This document shows, piece by piece, positions 9,299 through 20,422 of a stretch of DNA of 35,464 nt; positions within the stretch are counted from its first letter, which is position 1; each line of letters begins with the position of its first letter. The notes under the pieces were generated by a model. The model did not search any database, was not told where the DNA came from, and saw only the letters and a program-made list of their open reading frames with translations. The DNA comes from Lactobacillus agrestimuris. GTDB taxonomy: Bacteria; Bacillota; Bacilli; Lactobacillales; Lactobacillaceae. The translations under genes and the position numbers were made by a program. The stretch spans positions 1 through 35,464 of the forward strand of contig NZ_CALPCQ010000019.1 in the NCBI RefSeq assembly GCF_943193025.1, given 5' to 3'.

Positions 9299-9392
9299 AT
9301 AAAAATATGTACTTCTTCACCAATACATATAAGCCTAACTGATCAGTAAATGGGTCATCACTCCCATTACCTTTAACGATCAGTCCCATCAT
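9297..9392 (-). CDS. Candidate small protein, 31 residues
   Basis: This ORF begins with two ATG codons and encodes 31 residues: an N-terminal MMGLIVKGNGSDDPF segment and a hydrophobic or amphipathic C-terminus (LGLYVLVKKYIFL). What makes it credible is its full set of signals. GAGGTGG (plus 9398-9404) sits 5 bp before the ATG, a TATAAT box lies about 50 bp upstream, a 5-bp hairpin (GCCCT/AGGGC) falls near the predicted 5' end, and a terminator overlaps the stop codon. The whole transcript would be about 180 nt. I do not recognise the peptide; it lacks the N-terminal membrane helix of Fst-type toxins. It could also be an sRNA with an incidental ORF. Confidence 0.5.
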   Translation of the reverse strand: MMGLIVKGNGSDDPFTDQLGLYVLVKKYIFL

Positions 9393-9420
9393 CTTTTCCA
9401 CCTCAATGTAGTATTTAAAC

Positions 9421-9470
9421 GCCCTACATCAGGGCATATCTATTATAATGTAATTTAATCTTAAAATAAA
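9421..9470 (-). promoter_or_regulatory. Promoter and 5' hairpin of the 31-codon gene
   Basis: The minus-strand TATAAT (plus 9442-9447) has a weak TTTATT -35 at 17-bp spacing (plus 9465-9470). The hairpin GCCCT-GATGT-AGGGC (9421-9435) would be the first structure in the RNA. Confidence 0.5.
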
Positions 9471-9501
9471 GTACCCATCATTATAATATTTAAGTTTTAT
9501 T

Positions 9502-10812
9502 TTAAACAATCCAACTTGAATTTTCTTTATTACGCTTCCGCCAAATATACTCGATTACAAAGCTAATCACAATTAAGAAAATGACAGAAACCCAGGTTAG
9601 TACTTCACCATTTATAATTGTTTGAATGAACAATAAAGCAAATAATGCTAAGTTTAAAATTGTAGCGACAATCAAAATCCATTTCTTAGCTCTGGTTTGT
9701 TTAGCTAAGCGGACATGTCCTAAATCAACCATCGCATAAACTAATAAAAATGACAAACTTGCCATTTCACCTACTGATGATAATGGAAAAATCACTACGA
9801 ATGCACAAACTAAAATGAAAGTGAAAAATAAGCCCCATGTTCCACCAATATGAGTCATTGCACTAAATTTATGTGGAATTTCATCAATATTTGAAATTCT
9901 TATGGCCAAGTTTTCATCCCCAAACATTGTTGAGTTAACTGCAGATGCAGTCGCAACTAAAGCGGCCAAACCGATAAAAATCATTCCTAATTTACCAAAA
10001 ACAGCCTGACCTGCAGCAGCCAAAGCATGACCCTCATTTGCAACAGCACCATCAACACCAACAGTCATAATTACAACAATACTTGCCAAAATATAAATTG
10101 CCATAACAATACCAAGTGAAAAGTATAATGCTTCAGGTAACTGCTTCTTTGGATTTTTCATATTACCAGCCGCATTTGTTACAACTCCGAATCCTTCATA
10201 AGTGACATACAAAAGTCCAGCGGCTGATAAAATACCGATTATTCCTTCACCCCTAGTCGAAGTTGTTAAAGTTGGAACATGTAATTTGGTTAAACCAAAA
10301 CCAATGAACAAAATTAAAATAATTAGTTCAAACGCAATTATTGTTGTTTGGGCTCGTGCAACTTGTTTTGAACCCATGATATTAATAAAAACAACTACAA
10401 CGATTATTGCAATACTAATTGCCTTACCTATCCAACCAGTATCCTTTAGCCCGAATAATTGACAAGCATATTCCGCAAATCCAGTCGCATAAAGAGCCAT
10501 CGCGATAATCCAGCCAAGATATTGAAACACATTCAACCCACCGGCAAGAAGGCCATCACCAAATTCTTTTACTAAAAATTGTGCTGCTCCACCTCTACTT
10601 GGGAATACCATTCCTAATTTTGAATATGAATAAACAGAAAATGCAGCAACGATTCCTCCAATTAGAAAAGAAACTGGTAGCCAAACTCCTGACGTTTTAG
10701 CAGCAAGACCTAATAAAGTATATAATCCTGCTCCCATCATTCCACCGACACCAATTGAAGTAGCCCCCACTACTCCAATCGTGCCTGACTTTTTATTCGA
10801 TTGATCTTTCAT
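9502..10812 (-). CDS. APC-superfamily amino-acid permease
   Basis: A 436-residue integral membrane protein with about 12 hydrophobic helices. The first helix carries GVGGMMGAGLY, the unwound helix-1 motif that binds the substrate amino group and carboxylate in APC transporters; a GGxxA-type segment follows at FLIGGIVAA. The protein should import or exchange an amino acid with protons. Substrate is not predictable: no decarboxylase or deaminase neighbour is present. Ribosome binding site GAGGT before the ATG. It lies downstream of fumC-frdA in the same direction but is separated by a strong terminator, so it is probably transcribed on its own. Confidence 0.88.
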   Translation of the reverse strand: MKDQSNKKSGTIGVVGATSIGVGGMMGAGLYTLLGLAAKTSGVWLPVSFLIGGIVAAFSVYSYSKLGMVFPSRGGAAQFLVKEFGDGLLAGGLNVFQYLGWIIAMALYATGFAEYACQLFGLKDTGWIGKAISIAIIVVVVFINIMGSKQVARAQTTIIAFELIILILFIGFGLTKLHVPTLTTSTRGEGIIGILSAAGLLYVTYEGFGVVTNAAGNMKNPKKQLPEALYFSLGIVMAIYILASIVVIMTVGVDGAVANEGHALAAAGQAVFGKLGMIFIGLAALVATASAVNSTMFGDENLAIRISNIDEIPHKFSAMTHIGGTWGLFFTFILVCAFVVIFPLSSVGEMASLSFLLVYAMVDLGHVRLAKQTRAKKWILIVATILNLALFALLFIQTIINGEVLTWVSVIFLIVISFVIEYIWRKRNKENSSWIV

Positions 10813-10845
10813 AATTCTTACCTCACCAAAACTTATTTATAAATG

Positions 10846-10892
10846 AAAAAGCCTCTATAATAGCTTTCAATAGCTTATTATAAAGGCTTTTT
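10846..10892 (-). terminator. Terminator of the fumC-frdA operon
   Basis: AAAAAGCCTTTATAATA-type arms (10871-10891 with 10846-10865) form a long stem. It has a T-run on the minus strand just past frdA, and A/T symmetry that could also work on the plus strand. Confidence 0.85.
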
Positions 10893-10916
10893 GTTATATA
10901 TTCACGAATTAAGCCA

Positions 10917-12311
10917 TTATTTATTACGAATAAATTCCGTCATCTTAATACCAGCTTGGCGACCAAAAATTACTGTTTCAGCAATTGAATTACCACCAAT
11001 TCTGTTATTGCCGTGTAATCCTCCGGAGACTTCACCAGCAGCATATAATCCAGAGATCACATTACCGTTGGTATCTAAAACCTCGGTGTTTGGATTAATG
11101 TGAATACCACCCATTGTATAGTGGATAGCAGGATGAACATGAATTGCAAAGAATGGTCCTTCAGTAATCCCGCGATCCATTCCAGTAGTACGGCCGAATT
11201 CTGAATCATGATCAGCTTCGACTTCTTTATTCCAAGTAGAAACAGTATCAACTAAGTTAGCAGCATTGACTCCAATTTTTTCAGCTAAATCCTTTAAGCT
11301 GTCCCCGTGTTCTACCAAACCAACTGAATCATAAAAATCAACTGCTTTGACATGATTTCGAATACCTTGATCAAAAATTAAGTATGCTCCATCTTCATGT
11401 AAGTTGGTAATCGCATTTGAAACAATCTTTCTAGTATTTAACTCATTAACGAATCGCTTACCAGCTTTGTTTACTAAGATTGCACCTTCACCGCGCACAG
11501 CTTCACCAATCAAGAATACTCTTGAATTGTCAGTTTGAGCAGTTGGATGAACTTGGATCAAGTTCATTTGAACTAATTGTCCATTAACTGATTCAGCTAA
11601 TTTCAGACCATCACCTGTTGCACCTGCTTGGTTAGTTGTCTTGTAATCTGCAAGATCTGGACGATATTTTGCAATAATATCTTTAGCAGCACCATATCCA
11701 CCAGTTGCTAAAAGAACAGCTTTAGCGTTAACCTGCTTAACTCCATCATTTGTTTCAACTTCTACACCGGTAACCTTTTTATCTGAGTTTTGGATAAGTT
11801 TAGTTACACGAGAGTTATTGAATACTGGAATATCTTCCTTATCTGCTACTTTTAATAGATTTGTTTCAAGAAAAGCTCCAATTGGTGCAAAGTTTGCAGG
11901 ACGGTGACAACGTTTACGACTCATTCCACCAGTAATTGTTAAGTCATTAACTACAATATCATGATCCTTTAACCATGAAATAGCCGCTGCCGAGTGATCT
12001 ACAAAGAATCTAAGCATTGAAGGATCATTCATAAGTCCTCCACCCTTCATTGTTTCTTTGTAGAAATCTTCATTATGATCAATTATGCCGTGTTGATATT
12101 GAACATTAGATTCTGAAGCATTCATTCCTGATGAAGCTTTATTTGTATTACCACCTAATGCTTCATTCTTTTCAAGAACAACTACATTTAATCCAAGTTC
12201 ATGTGCTTGAATAGCAGCACTAATTCCTGTACCTCCAGAACCAATAATTACAGCATCATATTCTGGTTTTAATTCAGCTGCGTCCTTGGTTTGAAAGATA
12301 AATTTTGCCAT
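10917..12311 (-). CDS. frdA: Soluble fumarate reductase, flavoprotein (flavocytochrome-c-like)
   Basis: A 464-residue cytosolic FAD enzyme predicted to reduce fumarate to succinate as an electron sink. The dinucleotide-binding motif GSGGTG is at 24-29. The residues that define the fumarate reductase site are all present: His255 (HPTAQ), Arg273 in AVRGEGAILVN (the proton-donating Arg), His397 in HYTMGG and Arg437 in NNRIGG. It has no heme-binding or FMN-binding domain and no signal peptide, so the electron donor must be soluble or unknown. It starts 9 bp after the fumC stop codon, so the two are one operon converting malate to succinate. Start at MAKFIFQ. Confidence 0.9.
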   Translation of the reverse strand: MAKFIFQTKDAAELKPEYDAVIIGSGGTGISAAIQAHELGLNVVVLEKNEALGGNTNKASSGMNASESNVQYQHGIIDHNEDFYKETMKGGGLMNDPSMLRFFVDHSAAAISWLKDHDIVVNDLTITGGMSRKRCHRPANFAPIGAFLETNLLKVADKEDIPVFNNSRVTKLIQNSDKKVTGVEVETNDGVKQVNAKAVLLATGGYGAAKDIIAKYRPDLADYKTTNQAGATGDGLKLAESVNGQLVQMNLIQVHPTAQTDNSRVFLIGEAVRGEGAILVNKAGKRFVNELNTRKIVSNAITNLHEDGAYLIFDQGIRNHVKAVDFYDSVGLVEHGDSLKDLAEKIGVNAANLVDTVSTWNKEVEADHDSEFGRTTGMDRGITEGPFFAIHVHPAIHYTMGGIHINPNTEVLDTNGNVISGLYAAGEVSGGLHGNNRIGGNSIAETVIFGRQAGIKMTEFIRNK

Positions 12312-12320
12312 ATTAATCCC

Positions 12321-13721
12321 TTATTCCTTTTTACTTTTATCAAGATTGGTCATTTGCATGTAATCCATCCACTCATCATATTGATCTTCAGTAACTTTTC
12401 CACTCTTAATTGCAGCTTCACGTAAAGTAGTACCTTCTTTTTCAGCTGCTTGAGCAATTTTAGCTGCATCGTGATAACCAATGTGTGGTGAAAGTGCAGT
12501 AACAGTCATTAAGCTGTTTTCAAGCAAGTCATCCATTCTTTGTTCATTAATTGTTAAACCATGAATCATTCTATCAGCAAATCCAGTGATTGTACCAGTT
12601 AAAATTTCACATGAATCAAGGAAACCTGAAATCATGACGGTCTTAAATACATTCATTTCAAAGTTACCTTGAGAAGCAGCAAAAGTAATAGTAGTATCAT
12701 TTCCAAAAACTTTTGCGGCAGCCATAGTTACAGCTTCAGCTTGAGTTGGGTTAACCTTACCTGGCATGATAGATGAACCTGGTTCATTTGCAGGAATGTT
12801 CAATTCACCGTAACCTGCACGAGGACCTGAAGCAAGCATTCTGATATCTTGAGCAATTTTGAACATATCAGCAGCTAAAGTCTTAAGAGCGCCATGAAGC
12901 ACATCAATACCTGAGTGGTGAGCAAGTCCCCAGAACTTATTAGTATCAACCTTGAATTCATGACCATAAACCTTGCTTAACTTTCCGGCGATCCTTTCAG
13001 TCATACCAGGAGCAGCATTAAGACCAGTACCTACAGCAGTACCACCGATTGCAAGTTCATACAATGTTGGTTTTAATTGTTTGATGTATTCTAAGTCATG
13101 TTTAAGAGCAGACATGTAGCCTGAAACTTCTTGACCAAATGTAAGTGGTGTAGCATCTTGTAAGTGAGTACGACCAACTTTTACAGTCTTCCAGTATTCT
13201 TCTTCCTTAATTCTTAATTCATCGATTAAGTGTTGGATTGCTGGTTCAAGCTTATCCAGAGCTTCAACAGCAACGATGTTCATTGCTGTTGGAAAAGTAT
13301 CGTTAGAAGATTGACCACGATTTACATCATCATTTGGTAAAACATTTAAACCAGGATGGTTTTTATTTGCCAAATTTGCAACAACTTCATTAACGTTCAT
13401 GTTACTTTGAGTACCTGAACCGGTTTGAAGCACGTGAAGTGGGAAATCTTTACGCAAATCTTCATCGTCTAAAGCAAGAAGTTGATCAATTGCTTCTTCA
13501 ATTGCTTTACCTTTTTCTTCAGGTTCGTCTCCCACTTCAACATTTGATTCAGCAGCTGCCTTCTTTAAATGTAAGAATGCACGAATGATTGCGAGAGGCA
13601 TTTCTTCACCACTTGGGAAGTTGTGAAGGCTTCGTTCAGTTTGTGGCCCCCAAAGAGCATCCTTTGGAATTTTAACAGGACCAATGGTGTCACTTTCAAT
13701 ACGGTAATTTTCTTCTGACAT
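12321..13721 (-). CDS. fumC: Class II fumarate hydratase
   Basis: A 466-residue enzyme that interconverts malate and fumarate, working as a homotetramer. The fumarase/aspartase signature GSSIMPGKVNP is at 315-325 and holds the catalytic serine of the SS loop. The TGSGTQSNMNVNE substrate loop is at 100-112 and GRTHLQDATP, with the catalytic-site His185, is at 183-192. Length and motif order are normal. First gene of the fumC-frdA operon; AGGAGA precedes the ATG. A cre-like box upstream suggests repression by CcpA during growth on preferred sugars. Malate or aspartate-derived substrate presumably comes from outside the window. Confidence 0.95.
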   Translation of the reverse strand: MSEENYRIESDTIGPVKIPKDALWGPQTERSLHNFPSGEEMPLAIIRAFLHLKKAAAESNVEVGDEPEEKGKAIEEAIDQLLALDDEDLRKDFPLHVLQTGSGTQSNMNVNEVVANLANKNHPGLNVLPNDDVNRGQSSNDTFPTAMNIVAVEALDKLEPAIQHLIDELRIKEEEYWKTVKVGRTHLQDATPLTFGQEVSGYMSALKHDLEYIKQLKPTLYELAIGGTAVGTGLNAAPGMTERIAGKLSKVYGHEFKVDTNKFWGLAHHSGIDVLHGALKTLAADMFKIAQDIRMLASGPRAGYGELNIPANEPGSSIMPGKVNPTQAEAVTMAAAKVFGNDTTITFAASQGNFEMNVFKTVMISGFLDSCEILTGTITGFADRMIHGLTINEQRMDDLLENSLMTVTALSPHIGYHDAAKIAQAAEKEGTTLREAAIKSGKVTEDQYDEWMDYMQMTNLDKSKKE

Positions 13722-13808
13722 AATTTTTCTCCTCTTCTATGTAGTGAATAACATATGAATCAAATTTATTATGTTTATACTTTTTATTTTACACCATAAA
13801 CTATACCA

Positions 13809-13822
13809 CGTAAGCGTTTTCT
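13809..13822. promoter_or_regulatory. cre (CcpA) box in the fumC promoter region
   Basis: CGTAAGCGTTTTCT fits the cre pattern TGWAANCGNTWWCA except at the two outermost bases. It is about 90 bp upstream of fumC, next to minus-strand TATAGT/TATGGT -10-like hexamers. Binding is inferred. Confidence 0.6.
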
Positions 13823-13977
13823 AAAAAATAAAAAGTTTAAATTTTTAAAAATTTATTTATTTTTTGATAATTTACAAGTAAAGGTAACTAAGTAGGCATG
13901 CTTTTAGCCTTGAATAGCACATTCATATATAATTAATATAACTAAAGTAAAAATAAAATTTTGAAAGGTATGATAAT

Positions 13978-15093
13978 ATGCGGATCTTGATTGTAATTGA
14001 TGATTTTCATAATAAAAGCAATGGCATGTGCATCTCAACCCAACGCTTTGCAAATGAATTTAAAAAACGTGGTCATGAAGTCCGCGTGATTTCTTGTCCA
14101 ATTAACGGTAAAGTAGACTATCCCGTTAGTCAGATGTATGTACCTTTTTTTAATCGAATCATTAAACGAGAAGGTTATCATTTAGCATGGCCAAATGGCA
14201 AAGCACTCAAACAAGCATTGACTTGGGCCAATGTAGTCGCAATTGAAACACCATTTCCATTAGGATGGCGTGCTCAACGGCTAGCCAAAAAAGCCAATAT
14301 TCCAACCTACGGTACATTTCACATTTTTCCACAAAATCTTACCCAAAATATCCATCTCAATTATCCTTTCTTCAATGATTTGGTAATGTATGTATTTCGT
14401 GAACTTTCTTATAAAAAATGTATTGCCATTCAATGTCCAACTGAAAAAGTTAAGGATCACCTTATCAAATATAATTTTCAAAATGAATTATACGTAATTT
14501 CTAATGGTATTTCTAAAGAATTCATTGAGAATCCGCATAAACCAAATCCCGGTCACCCCTTCACCATTCTTTGTATTGGACGCTTTTCTAACGAGAAAAA
14601 GCAAATTACTCTATTCAATGCGATCAAGAAAAGTAAGTATAGAGATAAGATAAAGGTGATTTTTGCCGGAAAAGGACCACTTAAGTCAAAGTATCAAAAA
14701 TTAGCTGATACGATGCCGAAAAGACCAATCTTGAAGTTTTATACTCCCCAGCAACTTAGAAGAGTTATGGTCCGAGCCGATTTAGTGGTTCACTGTGCTG
14801 ATATTGAAGTTGAAGGAATGGCACCGATGGAAGCTTTTGCTGCGGGATGTGTGCCAGTGATTGCTTCTAGTCCTCTTTCTTCAACCGATACCTATGCTTT
14901 AACTGAAATGAATCGATTCCCTGCTGAAGACAGCGATATTTTAGCTAAACGGATCGATTATTGGTATGACCATCCAAGTAAATTGAAAGAGATGCGAAAA
15001 AAATATCGTGAATTCTCGAAGACACTGACAGTTTCTAAGTCTGCAGATAAAGCTTTAGAGATGATTAAGGAAATTAGTGCTGATGAACCGTAA
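13978..15093 (+). CDS. GT4-family glycosyltransferase
   Basis: A 371-residue retaining glycosyltransferase of the GT-B fold. The N-terminal Rossmann domain opens with MRILIVIDDFHNKSNGM. The C-terminal donor domain has GRFSNEKK (201-208, phosphate-binding Arg/Lys) and the E-x7-E motif E277-VEGMAPM-E285 that holds the sugar nucleotide. Members of this group build glycolipids such as mono- and di-glucosyl diacylglycerol, or add sugars to polysaccharide. The sequence alone does not say which; a lipid acceptor is plausible because it stands alone. Ribosome binding site AAAGG. It converges on treC, with which it shares a terminator. Confidence 0.85.
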   Translation: MRILIVIDDFHNKSNGMCISTQRFANEFKKRGHEVRVISCPINGKVDYPVSQMYVPFFNRIIKREGYHLAWPNGKALKQALTWANVVAIETPFPLGWRAQRLAKKANIPTYGTFHIFPQNLTQNIHLNYPFFNDLVMYVFRELSYKKCIAIQCPTEKVKDHLIKYNFQNELYVISNGISKEFIENPHKPNPGHPFTILCIGRFSNEKKQITLFNAIKKSKYRDKIKVIFAGKGPLKSKYQKLADTMPKRPILKFYTPQQLRRVMVRADLVVHCADIEVEGMAPMEAFAAGCVPVIASSPLSSTDTYALTEMNRFPAEDSDILAKRIDYWYDHPSKLKEMRKKYREFSKTLTVSKSADKALEMIKEISADEP

Positions 15094-15094
15094 A

Positions 15095-15117
15095 AAAAGC
15101 GCCGTATGGCGCTTTTC
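15095..15117. terminator. Bidirectional terminator between the glycosyltransferase and treC
   Basis: A tight hairpin, AAAAGCGCC-GTA-TGGCGCTTTT, closes within a few bases of both stop codons and has A/T runs on both sides. Confidence 0.85.
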
Positions 15118-16788
15118 TTATTTTTTAATTTTAACAACTAAAGCTTCATATGGACGAAGGCCAATTTGTTTGCCTAAATTTCCATCTTTTACCTCATCGT
15201 AGTTATCGATAAGGACTTCAACATCCTTATCTTGATATTCTTCTGGTAATTCGGCAGTATGATCTTTGCCATAGAAATTAGTGAAGACCAAAAGCTTTTC
15301 ATCTTGATCATCAAGATACCTTTCATATGCAAAAATTTGTGGATCATCCTTCAAGAACATCTTAATATGACCATCAGAAATCAATTTTTCACTCTTACGA
15401 AGTTTGATCAACTTTTGATAGTAATTAAAGATTTCACCATGAGCAAGTTCATCTTTTACATTAATGCGATCTTGATCCATTGGTTTAAGCCAAGGAGTAA
15501 CTTTACTAAAGCCAGCATATTTACTATTATCCCAATGCATTGGAACTCTTGAATTATCTCTAGCCTTTGATTTAACGATTTCAAAGGCTTTTTCATCGTT
15601 CATACCCTTTTCTTTTAATTCTTTAAAGGCATTAAGAGCTTCAACATCAACATAATCATCCATTGATGAATAATCTGGATCAATCATACCCAATTCTTCA
15701 CCCATATAAATATATGGGGTTCCGCGCATGAAATGAGTAGCAGTTGCCAACATTTCAGCGGATTTTTCACGATATTTACCAGTATCACCAAATCGGGTTA
15801 ATGCCCAAGGTTGATCGTGGTTGTTCCAAAAGAGTGCGTTCCAGCCCCCACCTTGGTCCATCTTTTCTTGCCATTCAGTGAAGAGTTCTTTCAATTTCAT
15901 AAAATCAAATGGCATCTTTGACCATTTTTCACCATCTTTATAGTCAACTTTCAAGTGATGGAAAGTAAATACCATTGATAATTCATGTTCACTTGGCTTG
16001 GAGTATTCGATTGAATTGGGAATGGTTGTTGAAGACATTTCTCCAACTGTTATGCTATCAGGATCTTGACCGAAGCTTGCAGCATTCATTTCTTTCAAAT
16101 ACTTATGAACAATTGGCGTATCAGTATACAGACTCTTTTCTTGAACTGGATCTGTTGAATCAACTAATACTTCGTCCTTACCAGTAACGTTAATTACATC
16201 GAATCTAAAGCCCTTAACTCCTTTTGAACGCCAGAAGTTAATAACTTTAAATACTTCCTTGCGAACTTCAGGATTATGCCAATCAAGATCAGCCTGAGAA
16301 GGATCATAAAGGTGAAGATAGTAATAATCAGTATCACCGAATTTTGCCCATGCAGGACCTCCAAATTTACTTTGCCAGTTATTTGGTAAACTGCCGTCGG
16401 CCTTACCCTTTCTCAAGTAGAAGAACTTTTGGTATTTCTTATCACCTGCTAAGGCCTTTTGGAACCATTCATTATCAGTTGAACAGTGATTGAAGACCAT
16501 ATCAAGCATTACACCAACACCGATTTCATCTAATTTCTTTACAAGTTCTTCAAAGTCTGCCATCGTTCCAAAACGTGGATCGATCTCATAGTAATTTGCA
16601 ATGTCGTAACCATTGTCTTTTTGTGGGGAAACAAAGAATGGATTAAACCAAATCATATCGACGTTAAGCTTTTTAATATAATCGATCTTCTCAATGATTC
16701 CTGGAATATCCCCTACACCGTCACCGTTTGAATCGTAAAATGATTTTGGATAAATTTGATAAATTACTTTTTTACCTAAATCTGTCAT
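15118..16788 (-). CDS. treC: Trehalose-6-phosphate hydrolase (GH13)
   Basis: A 556-residue cytosolic alpha-amylase-family enzyme that splits trehalose 6-phosphate into glucose and glucose 6-phosphate. The barrel begins at YQIYPKSFYDSNGDGVGD. Catalytic residues by family: nucleophile Asp197 (GFRFDVIN), acid/base Glu250 (TVGEM) and the transition-state Asp325 (NNHDQ); His100 of DMVFNHCS is also there. The same fold covers oligo-1,6-glucosidase and dextran glucosidase. The call as TreC rests on the adjacent treR and the trehalose-type PTS gene. Start fixed by GAGGAATAGCT before the ATG. It lies 17 bp after treR and should be co-transcribed. Confidence 0.92.
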   Translation of the reverse strand: MTDLGKKVIYQIYPKSFYDSNGDGVGDIPGIIEKIDYIKKLNVDMIWFNPFFVSPQKDNGYDIANYYEIDPRFGTMADFEELVKKLDEIGVGVMLDMVFNHCSTDNEWFQKALAGDKKYQKFFYLRKGKADGSLPNNWQSKFGGPAWAKFGDTDYYYLHLYDPSQADLDWHNPEVRKEVFKVINFWRSKGVKGFRFDVINVTGKDEVLVDSTDPVQEKSLYTDTPIVHKYLKEMNAASFGQDPDSITVGEMSSTTIPNSIEYSKPSEHELSMVFTFHHLKVDYKDGEKWSKMPFDFMKLKELFTEWQEKMDQGGGWNALFWNNHDQPWALTRFGDTGKYREKSAEMLATATHFMRGTPYIYMGEELGMIDPDYSSMDDYVDVEALNAFKELKEKGMNDEKAFEIVKSKARDNSRVPMHWDNSKYAGFSKVTPWLKPMDQDRINVKDELAHGEIFNYYQKLIKLRKSEKLISDGHIKMFLKDDPQIFAYERYLDDQDEKLLVFTNFYGKDHTAELPEEYQDKDVEVLIDNYDEVKDGNLGKQIGLRPYEALVVKIKK

Positions 16789-16805
16789 AGCTATTCCTCA
16801 CTGAT

Positions 16806-17531
16806 TTATAACTTAATTTTTTGTCTTCTAGCAAAATCAACGAACTTGAATTTGCTTGGATTATGGAAGGATAAAGTTAACTCAAACAAAGTTGTATCAT
16901 TCAAGAAATTGTGACTAGCAACTAATACGCCAAGACTATCGTTAAGCTGTAATAACTTTTGACAATGACTATTAATCTTTTCAACCGTAATTTCCTTAGT
17001 TGCATAAGATATGTTTAGCCCTAAGTCATGCTCAAGATAATCGTAAAGAGAATTCTCAGCCGCCTTTTCTGGCAAATCAGTAATTGGTGGTGACAATAGA
17101 AAATCACAATCAAGAACTGCTGGTTCACCATCAATTTCACGCAGTCTTTCTATATAAATACCTGCATGATCCTCTTGATTTGGAAACTTCTTCTTAAATA
17201 TTTCGGGTAAAGTTTCCAGCTTTTCAAGCTTAATAACCTTGGTTTTGGCATTCATACCAAGCGACTTATTCAACTCGGCAAAACTAGAAATTCCAGAAAT
17301 AGGAAAAGAATACTTCTCCAAATTAAGAACCATTGACCCCTTACCGCGGATTTTTTGAATTAATCCTAAAGAGTTTAAATGGTCTAATGCCTTTCTAACA
17401 GTTTCACGAGAAGATCCATATAAAGTAGTCAATTGACTTTCGCTTGGTAAGAATTCTCCTGGTTCAAACTGTTTATGTCGAATTTTCTCTGCGATATCTT
17501 GAGCGATAATCTCTGATTTAGATGCAGCCAT
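16806..17531 (-). CDS. treR: Trehalose operon repressor, GntR/HutC family
   Basis: A 241-residue regulator. The N-terminal winged helix (about 4-70) has the recognition segment SSRETVRKALDHL, and the C-terminal UTRA effector domain (about 90-235) normally senses trehalose 6-phosphate in TreR. GGGAGG precedes the ATG. It heads the treR-treC transcript and diverges from the PTS gene. Matching palindromes in the intergenic region overlap both promoters, which supports autoregulation and control of the PTS. Confidence 0.9.
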   Translation of the reverse strand: MAASKSEIIAQDIAEKIRHKQFEPGEFLPSESQLTTLYGSSRETVRKALDHLNSLGLIQKIRGKGSMVLNLEKYSFPISGISSFAELNKSLGMNAKTKVIKLEKLETLPEIFKKKFPNQEDHAGIYIERLREIDGEPAVLDCDFLLSPPITDLPEKAAENSLYDYLEHDLGLNISYATKEITVEKINSHCQKLLQLNDSLGVLVASHNFLNDTTLFELTLSFHNPSKFKFVDFARRQKIKL

Positions 17532-17572
17532 AATTATCCTCCCTTTCTCATTACAGTTTTAATTATATTCAC

Positions 17573-17588
17573 AATTGTATAGACAAGT
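17573..17588. promoter_or_regulatory. TreR-type operator in the treRC promoter
   Basis: Read on the minus strand the site is ACTTGTCTATACAATT, matching the better palindrome at 17652 in most positions and the TTGTATATACAA-type site known for TreR. It lies just upstream of a minus-strand TATAAT (plus 17562-17567). Confidence 0.65.
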
Positions 17589-17622
17589 AAAGTAAAATAT
17601 TTATAAGTTAATTTAAAGCAAA

Positions 17623-17636
17623 TGAAATCCTTTTCA
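17623..17636. promoter_or_regulatory. Possible cre box in the tre intergenic region
   Basis: TGAAATCCTTTTCA fits the cre pattern except for the central G, which is C here. It is symmetric and lies between the two TreR-type sites. Weaker than the box at 17690. Confidence 0.4.
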
Positions 17637-17645
17637 AAAAATATA

Positions 17646-19650
<2,005 letters not shown>

Positions 19651-19675
19651 AAAAATTAATTATTATTGACTATAA

Positions 19676-19713
19676 AAAAAGCGATGAACTTTTAAAGTTT
19701 CATCGTTCTTTTT
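19676..19713 (+). terminator. Terminator after the PTS gene
   Basis: CGATGAACT (19682-19690) pairs with AGTTTCATCG (19696-19705), followed by TTCTTTTT. Confidence 0.8.
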
Positions 19714-19768
19714 ACATCTTTATAGTTATAATTATTTGCAGTACAAAAAAGTTCTAGAATCTCATTTA

Positions 19769-20212
19769 TTAATCTTCACTATAAACTAATTTCATATAAT
19801 CACGTAAATCAGTAACAAATTCATACGCAAAGAAGACACATATTGCAGCAATCCAAGATTTAGTAATCCAATATGCCAACCAGATTCCTCCGACAAATAC
19901 AGCAAAAAGAAAAACAATTCCTAGAATCACCATTTTAATACCAAAATCACCAATGATATCTTTTAATCCTTTTTCTACAAATTCGTCTTCTTGCTTATCA
20001 AGCTTTTCTTCTAGTTTATTTTTACGATAATGGAACTTACTCCAAGCATAATAAAGCAAACCCGCAAGCAATATAAGTACCCCTACTATTGCTATAGTTT
20101 TATTACTATATTTACTAAAAATAAGTATGCTACCTAAAATAACGGCTATATCAATTATTACTGCACGCAAAAGTTTTTGCTTTTTATAATGTTTAATGTT
20201 AATTTCTCTCAT
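19769..20212 (-). CDS. Small membrane protein of unknown function
   Basis: A 147-residue protein with four predicted membrane helices, at about 15-33, 39-58, 92-112 and 117-134. A charged, Lys/Glu-rich cytoplasmic loop (KNKLEEKLDKQEDEF) lies between helices 2 and 3. I do not recognise a family. The upstream sequence has no clear ribosome binding site, so the exact start or the level of expression is uncertain, but there is no better in-frame start nearby. It stands alone between the PTS terminator and the monooxygenase operon. Confidence 0.6.
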   Translation of the reverse strand: MREINIKHYKKQKLLRAVIIDIAVILGSILIFSKYSNKTIAIVGVLILLAGLLYYAWSKFHYRKNKLEEKLDKQEDEFVEKGLKDIIGDFGIKMVILGIVFLFAVFVGGIWLAYWITKSWIAAICVFFAYEFVTDLRDYMKLVYSED

Positions 20213-20365
20213 AAATGTTATTTTAACATATAAATATAGCTACTTCAGTACCTTTCTCCAAAAGAAAATCCTTACCATTTAACTGGAGTGATTTTATAAA
20301 TATAACTTTTCTTGAAATTTCGAGGTATCGATAGTTTTATCGGCAATTTCTACTTATGCATCACT

Positions 20366-20405
20366 AAAAGGGCATCACTAATGAGAAACTCTCAAAAGTG
20401 ATGCC
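20366..20405 (-). terminator. Terminator of the amidohydrolase-monooxygenase operon
   Basis: GGCATCACT (20371-20379) and AGTGATGCC (20397-20405) form a perfect 9-bp stem. An inner GAGA/TCTC stem is present, and TTTT follows on the minus strand. Confidence 0.8.
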
Positions 20406-20422
20406 TTCTTACTTTTTATATT

